Shown: positions 1 to 7,970, counted from the first letter of the stretch. The stretch: DNA of 16,669 nt from Crenotrichaceae bacterium (GCA_011322755.1 DRLZ01000281.1:1-16669); one strand, 5' to 3'. The notes: a model not told the origin generated them from the letters alone. Program-made: numbers and translations.

Positions 1-377
1 ACGAACAATACCCCAACCCCTATATTACACCCGAGCTGTGTTTTAAATTTCATTACTTCGCCTGCCGTAAAATGCATTTTCTGTTACGCGCAAGAGCCCT
101 GGTGGTCTTCCCCGGCGGCTATGGAACACTTGATGAATTGTTTGAAACACTTACCCTGATTCAAACCCGCAGTATGCAAGCTGTGCCGATTGTTCTGGTT
201 GGTAAGCAATACTGGAGCAAAGTGTTTGATGTCGATTTTCTGATTGACGAGGGCACCATTGATCCAGAGGACAGGGAGTTATTCTGGTATGCGGAATCAG
301 CTCAGGAAATCTGGGATGATCTCCACTGCTGGTATCAGTGCAAAGGCGAGTCACTGATTCCTGATTGCAACCTATAA
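1..377 (+). CDS. LOG / TIGR00730-family nucleotide phosphoribohydrolase-like protein, 3' part
   Basis: The reading frame is open from base 3 with no start codon before the window edge, so the gene begins upstream; 124 C-terminal residues are visible. The Met at base 72 is internal, because family-like sequence (YITPELCFKFHYFACRK) precedes it. The segment that follows carries the LOG/lysine-decarboxylase-like signature PGGYGTLDE, which in this Rossmann-fold family holds the phosphate-binding loop and the catalytic Glu, then the family-typical LTLIQT and PIVLVG..YW blocks. Characterised members (plant LOG, E. coli PpnN) hydrolyse nucleoside 5'-monophosphates to a free base plus ribose-5-phosphate. 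True lysine decarboxylase activity is not expected despite old annotations. The stop lies only 4 bases before the acetate kinase ATG, so the two are almost certainly co-transcribed. Exact substrate is unknown. The family call is firm; the role is inferred. Confidence 0.85.
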   Translation, partial: EQYPNPYITPELCFKFHYFACRKMHFLLRARALVVFPGGYGTLDELFETLTLIQTRSMQAVPIVLVGKQYWSKVFDVDFLIDEGTIDPEDRELFWYAESAQEIWDDLHCWYQCKGESLIPDCNL

Positions 378-381
378 GCTC

Positions 382-1578
382 ATGCAATCCATCCTACTGG
401 TTATCAATGCCGGATCGTCAAGCATCAAATTTGCCTTGTTTGAGGCAGACAGTCTTGCGTGTTTACATCGTGGGCAAGTTGCTGGCATCAATCGTGGATC
501 AGTATCTCATTTTACTGTATCGGATCAAGCGTCAGGCAAGCGTATCGTTGATCGGGAGATAACTGCCAGCACACATCAACAAGCATTACAGACTATCCTC
601 AACTGGTTGTTAAAACATAAAACTGATTTTAGTCTGTTGGCAGCAGGTCATCGCGTGGTACACGGCGGCAATGATTACATAGCGCCAGTAGCGATTGATT
701 TGAACGTTCTTGATAATCTGCAACAGCTCATTCCTCTTGCTCCCTTGCATCAACCACACAATCTGGCAGCAATACACGCATTGAAATCGCTGCAACCTGA
801 TTTACCCCAGGTCGCCTGTTTCGATACAGCATTTCATCATACCCAACCTGAAACAGCAAAAAGACTGGCGTTGCCAAAAGACGTGTATGACGAGGGTGTT
901 CGCAACTATGGCTTTCATGGCTTGTCGTATGAGTATATTGCGTCAGTTCTGTCAGACTATTCACCTGAAGCAGCCAATGGTCGAACCGTCGTCGCTCATC
1001 TGGGGCAAGGTGCCAGCCTGTGTGCGATGTTCAAGGGTAAAAGCGTGGCAACCACCATGACTTTTACCCCACTGGACGGGCTGCCGATGGGAACCCGCTG
1101 TGGTTCGATTGATCCGGCTGTGGTGTTGTATCTGTTGCGCGAAAAAAAGCTGTCGGTTGATGCGGTCTCTGATCTGCTCCACCATCAGTCCGGCCTGCTT
1201 GGATTGTCCGGTATCAGTGGCGATATGAAAACACTGCTTGACAGTCGGCATCCAGATGCGCAGCAAGCAATTGATGTGTTTGTTTACCGGATTATTCGCG
1301 AGCTGGGTGCGATGATCGCGACCATTCAGGGGCTGGACAGTCTGGTATTTACTGCCGGAATTGGTGAACATTCACATCTGATTCGCGAAAAAATCTGTCA
1401 GGGTTTGGCATGGCTGGGTGTGGAGTTGGATACTGAAGCAAACAAACGTAGCGATGCCAAAATCAGTACCAATTATAGCCCAATCTCGGTGTGGGTGATT
1501 CCCACCAACGAAGAAAAGATGATCGCATCGCAAACGTCTACATTAACCCTTGGAGGTGATAATGAACAGCGACACTGA
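382..1578 (+). CDS. ackA: Acetate kinase
   Basis: A 398-residue protein of normal family length (about 400), which interconverts acetyl-phosphate + ADP and acetate + ATP in the cytoplasm. Visible ASKHA/acetokinase features in order: VINAGSSSIKF near residue 8 (Asn9 matches the family's substrate Asn), RVVHGG with Arg91, FDTAFH with Asp148, YGFHGLSYEY with His179, the phosphate loop HLGQGAS at 207-212, LPMGTRCGSIDP with Arg239, and TAGIGEH near 324. TNEE near 375-378 supplies the usual C-terminal Glu. The phosphate loop has Gln where most acetate kinases have Asn (HLGNGAS). I regard this as a subgroup variation, since all catalytic residues are present. No strong Shine-Dalgarno precedes the ATG, 4 bases after the upstream stop, which suggests translational coupling. 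Its 3' end overlaps the phosphoketolase start by 17 bases. The pairing with phosphoketolase says it drains acetyl-P for ATP. Confidence 0.96.
   Translation: MQSILLVINAGSSSIKFALFEADSLACLHRGQVAGINRGSVSHFTVSDQASGKRIVDREITASTHQQALQTILNWLLKHKTDFSLLAAGHRVVHGGNDYIAPVAIDLNVLDNLQQLIPLAPLHQPHNLAAIHALKSLQPDLPQVACFDTAFHHTQPETAKRLALPKDVYDEGVRNYGFHGLSYEYIASVLSDYSPEAANGRTVVAHLGQGASLCAMFKGKSVATTMTFTPLDGLPMGTRCGSIDPAVVLYLLREKKLSVDAVSDLLHHQSGLLGLSGISGDMKTLLDSRHPDAQQAIDVFVYRIIRELGAMIATIQGLDSLVFTAGIGEHSHLIREKICQGLAWLGVELDTEANKRSDAKISTNYSPISVWVIPTNEEKMIASQTSTLTLGGDNEQRH
1552..1556 (+). promoter_or_regulatory. Shine-Dalgarno deciding the phosphoketolase start
   Basis: GGAGG lies 5 bases upstream of the ATG at 1562 and inside the end of ackA. 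This favours ATG 1562 over the in-frame TTG at 1550, which lies partly on the Shine-Dalgarno itself. The strong site means phosphoketolase can be translated well even though its start is buried in ackA. Confidence 0.8.
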
Positions 1579-3949
1579 ACATTCAGCAATGCCATTGTCT
1601 GCGGACGAACTACAGCGTATGGATGCCTACTGGCGAGCAGCCAACTATTTGTCTGTGGGACAGATTTATCTACTGGATAATCCGTTATTGAAACAGCCAT
1701 TGCAGTTGGAACATGTGAAACCACGTCTGCTAGGGCACTGGGGAACCACGCCCGGATTGAATTTTATTTACGTGCATTTTAACCGCGTCATCAAAAAACG
1801 CGATCTGAATGTGATTTATATTACCGGGCCTGGACATGGCGGCCCCGGGCTGGTCGCCAATACCTATCTGGAAGGCACGTATAGCGAGGTTTACCCGAAT
1901 ATCTCACAAGATGAAACAGGAATGAAACGTCTGTTTAAACAATTTTCATTTCCTGGCGGCATTCCCAGTCATGTAGCACCGGAAACGCCCGGCTCGATTA
2001 ATGAAGGTGGTGAACTGGGTTATTCACTTGCGCATGCTTATGGCGCTGTTCTGGATAACCCAGATCTGATCAGCTGTTGCGTGGTGGGCGATGGAGAGGC
2101 CGAAACAGGACCACTGGCAACCAGTTGGCATGGCAATAAATTCATCAATCCTGAGCGCGATGGCGCTGTGCTGCCCATTCTTCATCTTAATGGTTACAAA
2201 ATCGCCAATCCAACGGTGCTGGCGCGCATCGACAATGACGAACTTGCTGCCTTAATGACAGGATTAGGATATCGACCGTATTTCGTGGAAGGCGATGATC
2301 CACTGGTTGTCCATCAACAAATGGCTGCGACGTTAGACAGTGTGCTGGATGAGATCAAGGCGATTCAGCTCGATGCCCGACAGAACGGTTTCAGCCGCCG
2401 TCCGATCTGGCCGATGATTATTTTCCGCACGCCAAAAGGCTGGACTGGTCCAAAACAAGTCGATGGAGTTCCCATCGAAAACACGTTTCGCTCGCATCAA
2501 GTGCCGTTATCTGGTTTGGCCACCAATCCTGAACATCTGAAAATACTGGAGCAGTGGATGCTCAGCTACAAGCCGGAAGAACTGTTTGATGACAATGGCA
2601 AACTGGTTGACGAACTGGCACAACTGGCTCCGCAAGGCGAGCGTCGCATGGGTGCTAACTCGCATGCCAACGGCGGGGTTTTACTCAAGGACTTGAAAAT
2701 GCCGGATTTCCGGGATTACGCTGTGGATATCCCCAAGCCAGCAACAAGCATTGCTGAAGCGACACGGGTGATGGGCTATTTTCTCAGAGATGTGATGAAA
2801 GCCAATCTGGAAAGCGCTAATTTCCGTGTCATGGGGCCCGATGAAACCGCATCCAATCGGCTTTCAGCGTTGTTTGAAGTGACTAACCGGGTATTTGTTG
2901 CCGATAGACTCGACACTGACGACCATCTTTCAGCTGATGGCCGCGTCATGGAAATTCTCAGCGAGCATCAATGCCAGGGCTGGCTGGAAGGCTATCTATT
3001 AACAGGTCGGCACGGGTTTTTCTCTTGCTATGAGGCATTCATTCATATTGTCGATTCGATGTTTAACCAACATGCAAAGTGGCTGAAAGTCTGCAAAGAA
3101 ATTCCCTGGCGCAGACCGATTGCTTCGCTAAACTATCTGCTTACCTCACATGTCTGGCGTCAGGATCATAATGGCTTCAGTCATCAAGACCCTGGTTTTA
3201 TCGATCATGTTGTTAATAAAAAGTCGGACATTATCCAGGTGTATCTACCACCGGACGCCAATACACTGCTCTGGGTCACTGATCACTGCTTACGCAGTCG
3301 TGACAAGATTAACGTGATTGTGGCCGGCAAGCAGCCAGAGTTGCAATATCTTTCAATGGACGCCGCGATCAAGCATTGCACAGCTGGTATCGGTATCTGG
3401 GAGTGGGCCAGCAATGACCAGAATGGTGAACCTGATGTGGTGATGGCCTGTGCCGGTGACGTACCAACGCTGGAAACACTGGCAGCTGTCTCAATCGTGC
3501 GCTATTATTTCCCTGATCTGAAAATTCGCGTGGTGAATGTTGTCAATTTGATGACACTGCAGCCTCATACAGAGCACCCTGACGGTTTGAGCAACTGGGA
3601 TTTCGATTCGATTTTTACTCACGATAAACCGGTGATTTTTGCCTTCCACGGCTACCCTTGGCTAATCCATCGCCTTACCTACCGCAGAACCAACCACTCA
3701 AATATCCATGTGCGCGGTTACAAGGAAGAAGGCACCACAACCACACCGTTTGACATGGTCGTTCTCAATGAGCTGGATCGCTATCATCTGGTTATCGACA
3801 TGATTAACCGGGTCGAACAGCTCAGCGTGGTAGGCGCGCATGTCAAACAAGCCATGCATGATCTGCTGGTTGATCACAAGGAATACATCACTCGTCATGG
3901 TGAGGATAAAGCGGAAATACGTAACTGGGTATGGGTTGGCAAGGAGTGA
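1562..3949 (+). CDS. xfp: Xylulose-5-phosphate/fructose-6-phosphate phosphoketolase
   Basis: A 795-residue thiamine-diphosphate enzyme of normal length (about 790-825). It cleaves xylulose-5-P (and usually fructose-6-P) with phosphate to acetyl-phosphate plus glyceraldehyde-3-P (or erythrose-4-P). Visible family blocks: GPGHGGPG near residue 90, EGTYSEVYP, GGIPSHVAPETPGS, the TPP/Mg motif GDGEAETG at 176-183 followed by the expected Asn (HGNKF), LHLNGYKIANPT, EGYLLTGRHGFF, and SLNYLLTSHVWRQDHNGFSH. The N-terminal TPP domain, central domain and C-terminal transketolase-like domain are all present with no gaps. The ATG at 1562 is chosen from its Shine-Dalgarno. It forms an operon with the preceding kinase, which uses its product. 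The family is typical of heterofermenters but also of methanotrophs, cyanobacteria and other autotrophs. Whether it uses Xu5P only or both sugars cannot be read from sequence. Confidence 0.97.
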   Translation: MNSDTEHSAMPLSADELQRMDAYWRAANYLSVGQIYLLDNPLLKQPLQLEHVKPRLLGHWGTTPGLNFIYVHFNRVIKKRDLNVIYITGPGHGGPGLVANTYLEGTYSEVYPNISQDETGMKRLFKQFSFPGGIPSHVAPETPGSINEGGELGYSLAHAYGAVLDNPDLISCCVVGDGEAETGPLATSWHGNKFINPERDGAVLPILHLNGYKIANPTVLARIDNDELAALMTGLGYRPYFVEGDDPLVVHQQMAATLDSVLDEIKAIQLDARQNGFSRRPIWPMIIFRTPKGWTGPKQVDGVPIENTFRSHQVPLSGLATNPEHLKILEQWMLSYKPEELFDDNGKLVDELAQLAPQGERRMGANSHANGGVLLKDLKMPDFRDYAVDIPKPATSIAEATRVMGYFLRDVMKANLESANFRVMGPDETASNRLSALFEVTNRVFVADRLDTDDHLSADGRVMEILSEHQCQGWLEGYLLTGRHGFFSCYEAFIHIVDSMFNQHAKWLKVCKEIPWRRPIASLNYLLTSHVWRQDHNGFSHQDPGFIDHVVNKKSDIIQVYLPPDANTLLWVTDHCLRSRDKINVIVAGKQPELQYLSMDAAIKHCTAGIGIWEWASNDQNGEPDVVMACAGDVPTLETLAAVSIVRYYFPDLKIRVVNVVNLMTLQPHTEHPDGLSNWDFDSIFTHDKPVIFAFHGYPWLIHRLTYRRTNHSNIHVRGYKEEGTTTTPFDMVVLNELDRYHLVIDMINRVEQLSVVGAHVKQAMHDLLVDHKEYITRHGEDKAEIRNWVWVGKE

Positions 3950-3976
3950 TTCACACGCATCGATGGGGCTGTGGTA

Positions 3977-4006
3977 TTGATACCTTCATCAAATCGTTAA
4001 TATAAC
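3977..4006 (+). promoter_or_regulatory. Possible sigma70 promoter with operator-like dyad ahead of pta
   Basis: TTGATA (3977-3982) and TATAAC (4001-4006) are separated by 18 bases, a reasonable -35/-10 pair. The -10 lies inside a perfect dyad TCGTTA-ATA-TAACGA (3994-4008), and the -35 touches another small dyad, GGTAT-TG-ATACC (3973-3984). Transcription would start near 4013, leaving about a 43-base leader with the Shine-Dalgarno GAGGTG at 4042-4047. The layout suggests pta-ppsA can be transcribed separately from ackA-xfp and may be repressed by a protein binding the dyad. This is pattern reading only. Confidence 0.35.
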
Positions 4007-4055
4007 GACTGTCAATATGAACAGAACAAAGACAAATCATTGAGGTGTGGAAACG

Positions 4056-4979
4056 ATGAATAACAGTTATGAACCTGTCCGCTTACAAGCATTAATCAAT
4101 AAAGCTAGCTCACTTCCGCCCGTCAATGTCGCTGTTGTTGATGCAGGAGAAGAACATGTTCTAAAAGGTGCATTCGAAGCTGCTGATGCCGGATTAATCG
4201 TACCAATACTGATCGGTAAACAGTCAGTTATTCATGCGATATCAGACAAGCTTGGGCATTCCAGTCGATCCTGTACAATTATCGAGTCAAGCTCGGAGGA
4301 TGATGCCGCACAAAAAGGCATTGAACTGGTTCAGTCCGGTGAAGCCCAGGCATTGGCAAAAGGCTGGATACATACCGATGCATTGATGAGACCTGTCCTG
4401 AAACATCTGCGCACCTCAAGACGGGTCAGCCATGTCTTTATCGCCGATCTGCCCAGTTATCATAAACTGCTTTTTATTACCGATGCTGCGATTAATATAG
4501 AACCGGATTTGTTAATCAAGGCGGAAATTGTTCAGAATGCTGTTGATCTGGCTCGTATTCTCGGAGTAGACAGACCAAAGGTAGCCGCCTTGTCAGCAAT
4601 CGAGGTTGTCAAACCGGCAATCAGCTCGACCTGTGATGCAGCGTGCCTGAGCAAAATGGCACAACGGCGCCAGATTAAAAATGCCATTGTTGACGGGCCA
4701 CTGGCTTTTGATAATGCCATCTCCAGACAAGCCGCGCAGATTAAACAGATTGACAGTGAAGTCTCTGGAGATACAGATATCATGCTGGCGCCAGATCTAG
4801 CGGCCGGTAATATTTTGGCCAAGGATATTGAATACCTGGCCAATGCTACTTTGGCCGGTATTGTGATCGGCGCCCAGGTTCCAGTTATTTTAACCTCACG
4901 CTCCGATGGTGTGATCGCTCGCCTGGCTTCAGCTGCCGTTTGTTCGCTGATTCATCAACGTTGGAATGAAATGGATTAA
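4056..4979 (+). CDS. pta: Phosphate acetyl/butyryltransferase family enzyme (probable phosphate acetyltransferase)
   Basis: A 307-residue protein of the PTA_PTB family in its short form (about 300-340 residues), without the N-terminal DRTGG/P-loop domains of long Pta. It transfers acetyl (or another short acyl) between acetyl-phosphate and CoA. The family sequence is clear in the C-terminal half: VFIADLPSYHKLLFITDAAINIEPD near residues 125-150, DGPLAFDNAIS near 211, and DIMLAPDLAAGNILAKDIEYL followed by GAQVPVILTSRSD near 275, the acyl-phosphate/CoA site region. ATG 4056 is chosen over the in-frame GTG at 4047 because GAGGTG (4042-4047) is then correctly spaced, 8 bases upstream. Short members can prefer butyryl-CoA. 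Here the neighbouring phosphoketolase and acetate kinase make acetyl-CoA the likely product. It sits 22 bases upstream of ppsA, probably in the same transcript. Confidence 0.85.
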   Translation: MNNSYEPVRLQALINKASSLPPVNVAVVDAGEEHVLKGAFEAADAGLIVPILIGKQSVIHAISDKLGHSSRSCTIIESSSEDDAAQKGIELVQSGEAQALAKGWIHTDALMRPVLKHLRTSRRVSHVFIADLPSYHKLLFITDAAINIEPDLLIKAEIVQNAVDLARILGVDRPKVAALSAIEVVKPAISSTCDAACLSKMAQRRQIKNAIVDGPLAFDNAISRQAAQIKQIDSEVSGDTDIMLAPDLAAGNILAKDIEYLANATLAGIVIGAQVPVILTSRSDGVIARLASAAVCSLIHQRWNEMD

Positions 4980-5001
4980 CTCTTAATATGACAGGAAAAT
5001 C

Positions 5002-7416
5002 ATGATGACTAATCAATATATCCGCTTTTTTAACGAAATCGGTATTGACGACATCCCTCTGGTTGGCGGTAAAAATGCATCGTTAGGTGAGATGTATCAA
5101 AAACTGACTCCAGAAGGCGTTAAAGTACCTAACGGCTTTGCCATTACCGCTGAGGCTTATCGTTATGTGCTGGATCAGGCCAATGCTTGGGATGCTCTAC
5201 GAGCAGCACTGGCGAATATCGACCCACTGGATGTCAAGCAACTGGCAAGAGCAGGCAAGCGCGCCCGTGACATCATCTATTCAGCAGGTTTGCCGGACGA
5301 TTTGCAGACTGAGATCATTGCCGCTTACCGAAAGCTTCTAGAACAATATGGTGACAGCTTGAGTCTTGCTGTGCGCAGTTCAGCGACGGCAGAAGATTTA
5401 CCCACAGCAAGTTTTGCCGGACAACAAGATACTTATCTGAATATCCATGGTGACGAAGTGTTGCTGGATGCCTGTCGGCGCTGTTTCGCCAGCCTGTTTA
5501 CTGACCGTGCCATTCACTACAGAATTGATCAGGGTTTTGATCATTTCGATATTGCTTTATCGATTGGTGTGATGAAAATGGTGCGCTCTGATCTTGCCAG
5601 CAGTGGCGTCATGTTTTCCCTGGATACTGAATCCGGTTTTCGTGATGTGGTGTTTATTACCGCCGCCTATGGTTTGGGTGAAAATGTGGTTCAGGGCGCG
5701 CTTGAACCGGATGAATTTTATGTTCATAAACCGACTTTTGAAAAAGGCTATCGCTGCGTTCTGAGAAGAGTGCTGGGATCAAAAAAAATCAGGATGGTTT
5801 ATCAGCAAGGCAATACCCGGGAGGCGACCTGTAACATCCCGACTTCCAGGGATGAGCGTGAGCGTTTTTGTGTTTCCGATGAGGATGTCCTGACCCTGGC
5901 TGATTACGCCATCAAAGTTGAACGTTTATACAGCGAAAAAGCCGGTCATGATCGTCCGATGGACATGGAATGGGCCAAGGACGGTGTGGATGAAAAGCTG
6001 TACATGGTACAGGCACGACCTGAAACCGTGGCATCACAACAGCATGGGACGGTACTGGAAGAATATCGCTTAAAGGAACAAGGGACTGTGGTTGCAGTGG
6101 GGCATTCGGTTGGTCCAAAAATCGCAGCCGGACCTGCACACATCATTCAGAGTACCGAACAACTTGATAAGTTTAATGCTGGTGAAGTGCTGGTCGCGGA
6201 TACCACAACCCCTGATTGGGAACCGATCATGAAAATTGCTGCTGCGATTGTCACCAACCGTGGTGGCCGCACCTGTCATGCCGCGATTGTTGCGCGTGAG
6301 TTGGGTATTCCTGCTGTGGTTGGTTGTGAAAACGCCACTGAGGTGATCAATAATGGAGCAATCATCACGGTCTCCTGTGCAGAAGGCGATACCGGTAAAA
6401 TTTACAGTGGTGAAGTGCCATTTGAAGTCATTCACACTGATCTCGCAGAACTGTCGCGACCTAAAACAAAAGTCATGCTGAATCTGGGTAATCCGGAGCT
6501 TGCATTTAAAAGCAGCTTCCTGCCCAATGATGGGGTTGGACTGGCGCGGATGGAATTTATTATCAATGAATATATCAAGGTGCATCCGCTTGCCTTGTTG
6601 CAACCTGAAAAGGTGAAAGATCAATCTGAACGGGAGACCATCAACAAACTGACCAAACAGTATGCTCAGCCGGCTGATTACTTTATCCAGCGATTATCTG
6701 AAGGTGTTGGCACCATTGCCGCAGCATTTTATCCCAAACCTGTTGTGGTTCGCATGTCCGATTTTAAAAGCAATGAATATGCGTCATTAATTGGCGGCAG
6801 CGCTTTTGAGCCAATGGAGGCCAATCCAATGATCGGTTTTCGTGGCGCATCCCGCTATACCCATCCCGCGTATGAACAAGGCTTTGCTCTGGAATGCGCC
6901 GCCATGAAGCGGGTACGTCATGAAATGGGTTTAACCAACGTCATTTTAATGATTCCTTTCTGTCGTCGGGTTGAAGAGGGAGAGCGAGTATTAATCAAAA
7001 TGGCAGAACTGGGCCTGAAGCAAGGTGATGATGGTCTGGAAATTTATGTGATGTGTGAGATTCCCAATAATGTTATTCAGATCGATGCATTTGCCAAACT
7101 GTTCAATGGATTTTCAATTGGTTCCAATGATTTAACTCAATTGACACTGGGTGTAGACCGTGATTCTGAAATGGTCTCGTTTGATTTTGATGAACGCGAT
7201 CCCGGAGTCAAAGAAATGCTCAGACTGGCAGTTGAAGGCGCCAGACGCAATCACAGACACTCGGGTATTTGCGGACAAGCGCCGTCTGATTACCCTGAAA
7301 TAGCCAAGTTTCTTGTCGAGCTGGGTATTGACTCAATCAGCTTGAATCCAGATACCGTAATTAAAACAACCTTGCATATACTGGAAGTGGAAAAACAACT
7401 TGCAGTTAAACACTAA
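5002..7416 (+). CDS. ppsA: Phosphoenolpyruvate synthase (pyruvate, water dikinase)
   Basis: An 804-residue protein of standard length (E. coli 792) that converts pyruvate + ATP + water to PEP + AMP + phosphate. Three domains are complete. The first is the ATP-binding PPDK_N domain (about 15-345: VGGKNASLGEM, VRSSATAEDLPTASFAGQQ, DMEWAKDG..LYMVQARPETV). The second is the swivelling phosphohistidine domain (about 385-465: TNRGGRTCHAAIVARELGIPA, with phospho-acceptor His426). The third is the C-terminal PEP/pyruvate barrel (about 480-795: GLARMEF, RMSDFKSNEY, NPMIGFRGASRY, CEIPNN, SIGSNDLTQLTLGVDRDS, SGICGQAPS with catalytic Cys757). Two ATGs (5002, 5005) follow AGGA at 4993-4996; either could start. 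It is the gluconeogenic entry from C3 acids and, with the enolase at 9610, links pyruvate to lower glycolysis. No regulatory PSRP gene is seen nearby. Confidence 0.97.
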   Translation: MMTNQYIRFFNEIGIDDIPLVGGKNASLGEMYQKLTPEGVKVPNGFAITAEAYRYVLDQANAWDALRAALANIDPLDVKQLARAGKRARDIIYSAGLPDDLQTEIIAAYRKLLEQYGDSLSLAVRSSATAEDLPTASFAGQQDTYLNIHGDEVLLDACRRCFASLFTDRAIHYRIDQGFDHFDIALSIGVMKMVRSDLASSGVMFSLDTESGFRDVVFITAAYGLGENVVQGALEPDEFYVHKPTFEKGYRCVLRRVLGSKKIRMVYQQGNTREATCNIPTSRDERERFCVSDEDVLTLADYAIKVERLYSEKAGHDRPMDMEWAKDGVDEKLYMVQARPETVASQQHGTVLEEYRLKEQGTVVAVGHSVGPKIAAGPAHIIQSTEQLDKFNAGEVLVADTTTPDWEPIMKIAAAIVTNRGGRTCHAAIVARELGIPAVVGCENATEVINNGAIITVSCAEGDTGKIYSGEVPFEVIHTDLAELSRPKTKVMLNLGNPELAFKSSFLPNDGVGLARMEFIINEYIKVHPLALLQPEKVKDQSERETINKLTKQYAQPADYFIQRLSEGVGTIAAAFYPKPVVVRMSDFKSNEYASLIGGSAFEPMEANPMIGFRGASRYTHPAYEQGFALECAAMKRVRHEMGLTNVILMIPFCRRVEEGERVLIKMAELGLKQGDDGLEIYVMCEIPNNVIQIDAFAKLFNGFSIGSNDLTQLTLGVDRDSEMVSFDFDERDPGVKEMLRLAVEGARRNHRHSGICGQAPSDYPEIAKFLVELGIDSISLNPDTVIKTTLHILEVEKQLAVKH

Positions 7417-7471
7417 CCCCTGACAGATCGAACAAGTTATTCAGCAACTTCATTAAATCCGGGAGAGAACA

Positions 7472-7849
7472 ATGGGCAGAATGAGTGAATTACCTCAACA
7501 ATCGGAGATAACCAAACAACGACTACTGAAGGACTATCCAAGTAAAACCAAATCCTTCCTCAATTTTTTACACAAAACAGAAGCGGGCGTGGCACTCAGT
7601 TTAAGACGGAAAGAACTGATCAATGTGGCATGAGCAGTGGCTTCACAATGCGATCGATGTATTGCTGTTCATGTCAAAAGTGCTATTGCGCACGGGGCTA
7701 CTCGCGATGAAATCGTTGAAGCCGGTTTTATGGCAGTCATCATGCATGGTGGTCCTGCTTATATGTATATGACTTCTCTTTTTGAAGCATTGGATGAATT
7801 TTTAGCCACAGAGAACACAGACAGTCATGGAACGTCAACGAACGCATAA
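7472..7849 (+). pseudogene. AhpD-like / carboxymuconolactone decarboxylase (CMD) family gene interrupted by an in-frame TGA
   Basis: Reading from ATG 7472, preceded by GGGAG at 7461-7465, gives 53 sense codons, then TGA at 7631-7633. After it the same frame continues for 71 codons to TAA 7849. Both sides belong to one protein: SLRRKELINVA before the stop joins AVASQCDRCIAVH after it, exactly as in AhpD/CMD proteins, where helix KELxxLAxAVA runs into the redox CxxC and downstream His. The tail VKSAIAHGATRDEIVEAGFMAV..GGPAYMY is also classic. The redox pair (CDRC) is intact. The full product would be about 125 residues, normal for the family, whose members act as peroxidase partners or lipoyl-linked reductases. 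TGA replaces a hydrophobic helix residue in relatives (Ile/Leu type), so a point mutation (for example from TTA) or a sequencing error is most likely. A GTG at 7637 could re-initiate the C-terminal part. Its 3' end overlaps a pdhA remnant. Confidence 0.8.
7629..7673 (+). other. Inverted repeat enclosing the in-frame TGA
   Basis: CATGAGCAG (7629-7637) can pair with CTGTTCATG (7665-7673) over 9 positions with one G-U pair, and the TGA lies within the left arm. Three further wobble pairs may extend the stem, leaving a loop of about 20 bases. A stem at a stop codon can be chance in coding DNA. It is recorded because of its position. Confidence 0.4.
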
Positions 7850-7970
7850 CATGCTGCGGGCCCGGGCATTTGAAGAACGCGCAGCAGAAGAATACAGCAA
7901 AGGCAGCTTTGCCGGTTTTTTGCATTTATATCCGGGTGCATTATTAATCTATCGTCAATTGCGAGTGTAG
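7827..7970 (+). pseudogene. pdhA: Truncated remnant of pyruvate dehydrogenase E1 alpha (2-oxoacid dehydrogenase E1 alpha family)
   Basis: ATG 7827 opens a 47-codon frame that overlaps the end of the CMD gene by 23 bases. Residues 9-37 (MLRARAFEERAAEEYSKGSF followed by AGFLHLYPG) match the N-terminus of E1-alpha subunits, whose consensus there is R.FEE.A...Y..G.I.GF.HLY.GEEAVAVG. Right after HLYPG the conserved EEAVAVG is missing, and the frame runs through ALLIYRQLRV to TAG 7970. A real E1-alpha is about 320-360 residues, so this is a broken gene or very short fragment. IYR could be the residue of the later TYREH block brought close by an internal deletion; that is speculative. No E1-beta, E2 or E3 gene follows. 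The overlap suggests the CMD and pdhA genes once formed one operon. Acetoin dehydrogenase E1-alpha is the main alternative ancestry. Confidence 0.72.

Noticed and set aside
72..377. Start of the LOG gene at the ATG at 72
   Set aside because: In-frame family-like sequence continues upstream to the window edge, so this Met is internal.
961..1371. 136-codon frame on the - strand inside ackA
   Set aside because: Shadow of the acetate kinase frame; His/Gln-rich composition typical of antisense reading.
6070..6624. 184-codon frame on the - strand inside ppsA
   Set aside because: Lies wholly inside a firmly identified gene, with no family motifs; antisense shadow.
7629..7673. Selenocysteine insertion at the TGA with the surrounding stem as a SECIS
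   Set aside because: The TGA is not at a redox position (CDRC is intact six codons later), relatives have a hydrophobic residue there, and the stem starts before the TGA. Kept only as a checkable alternative.
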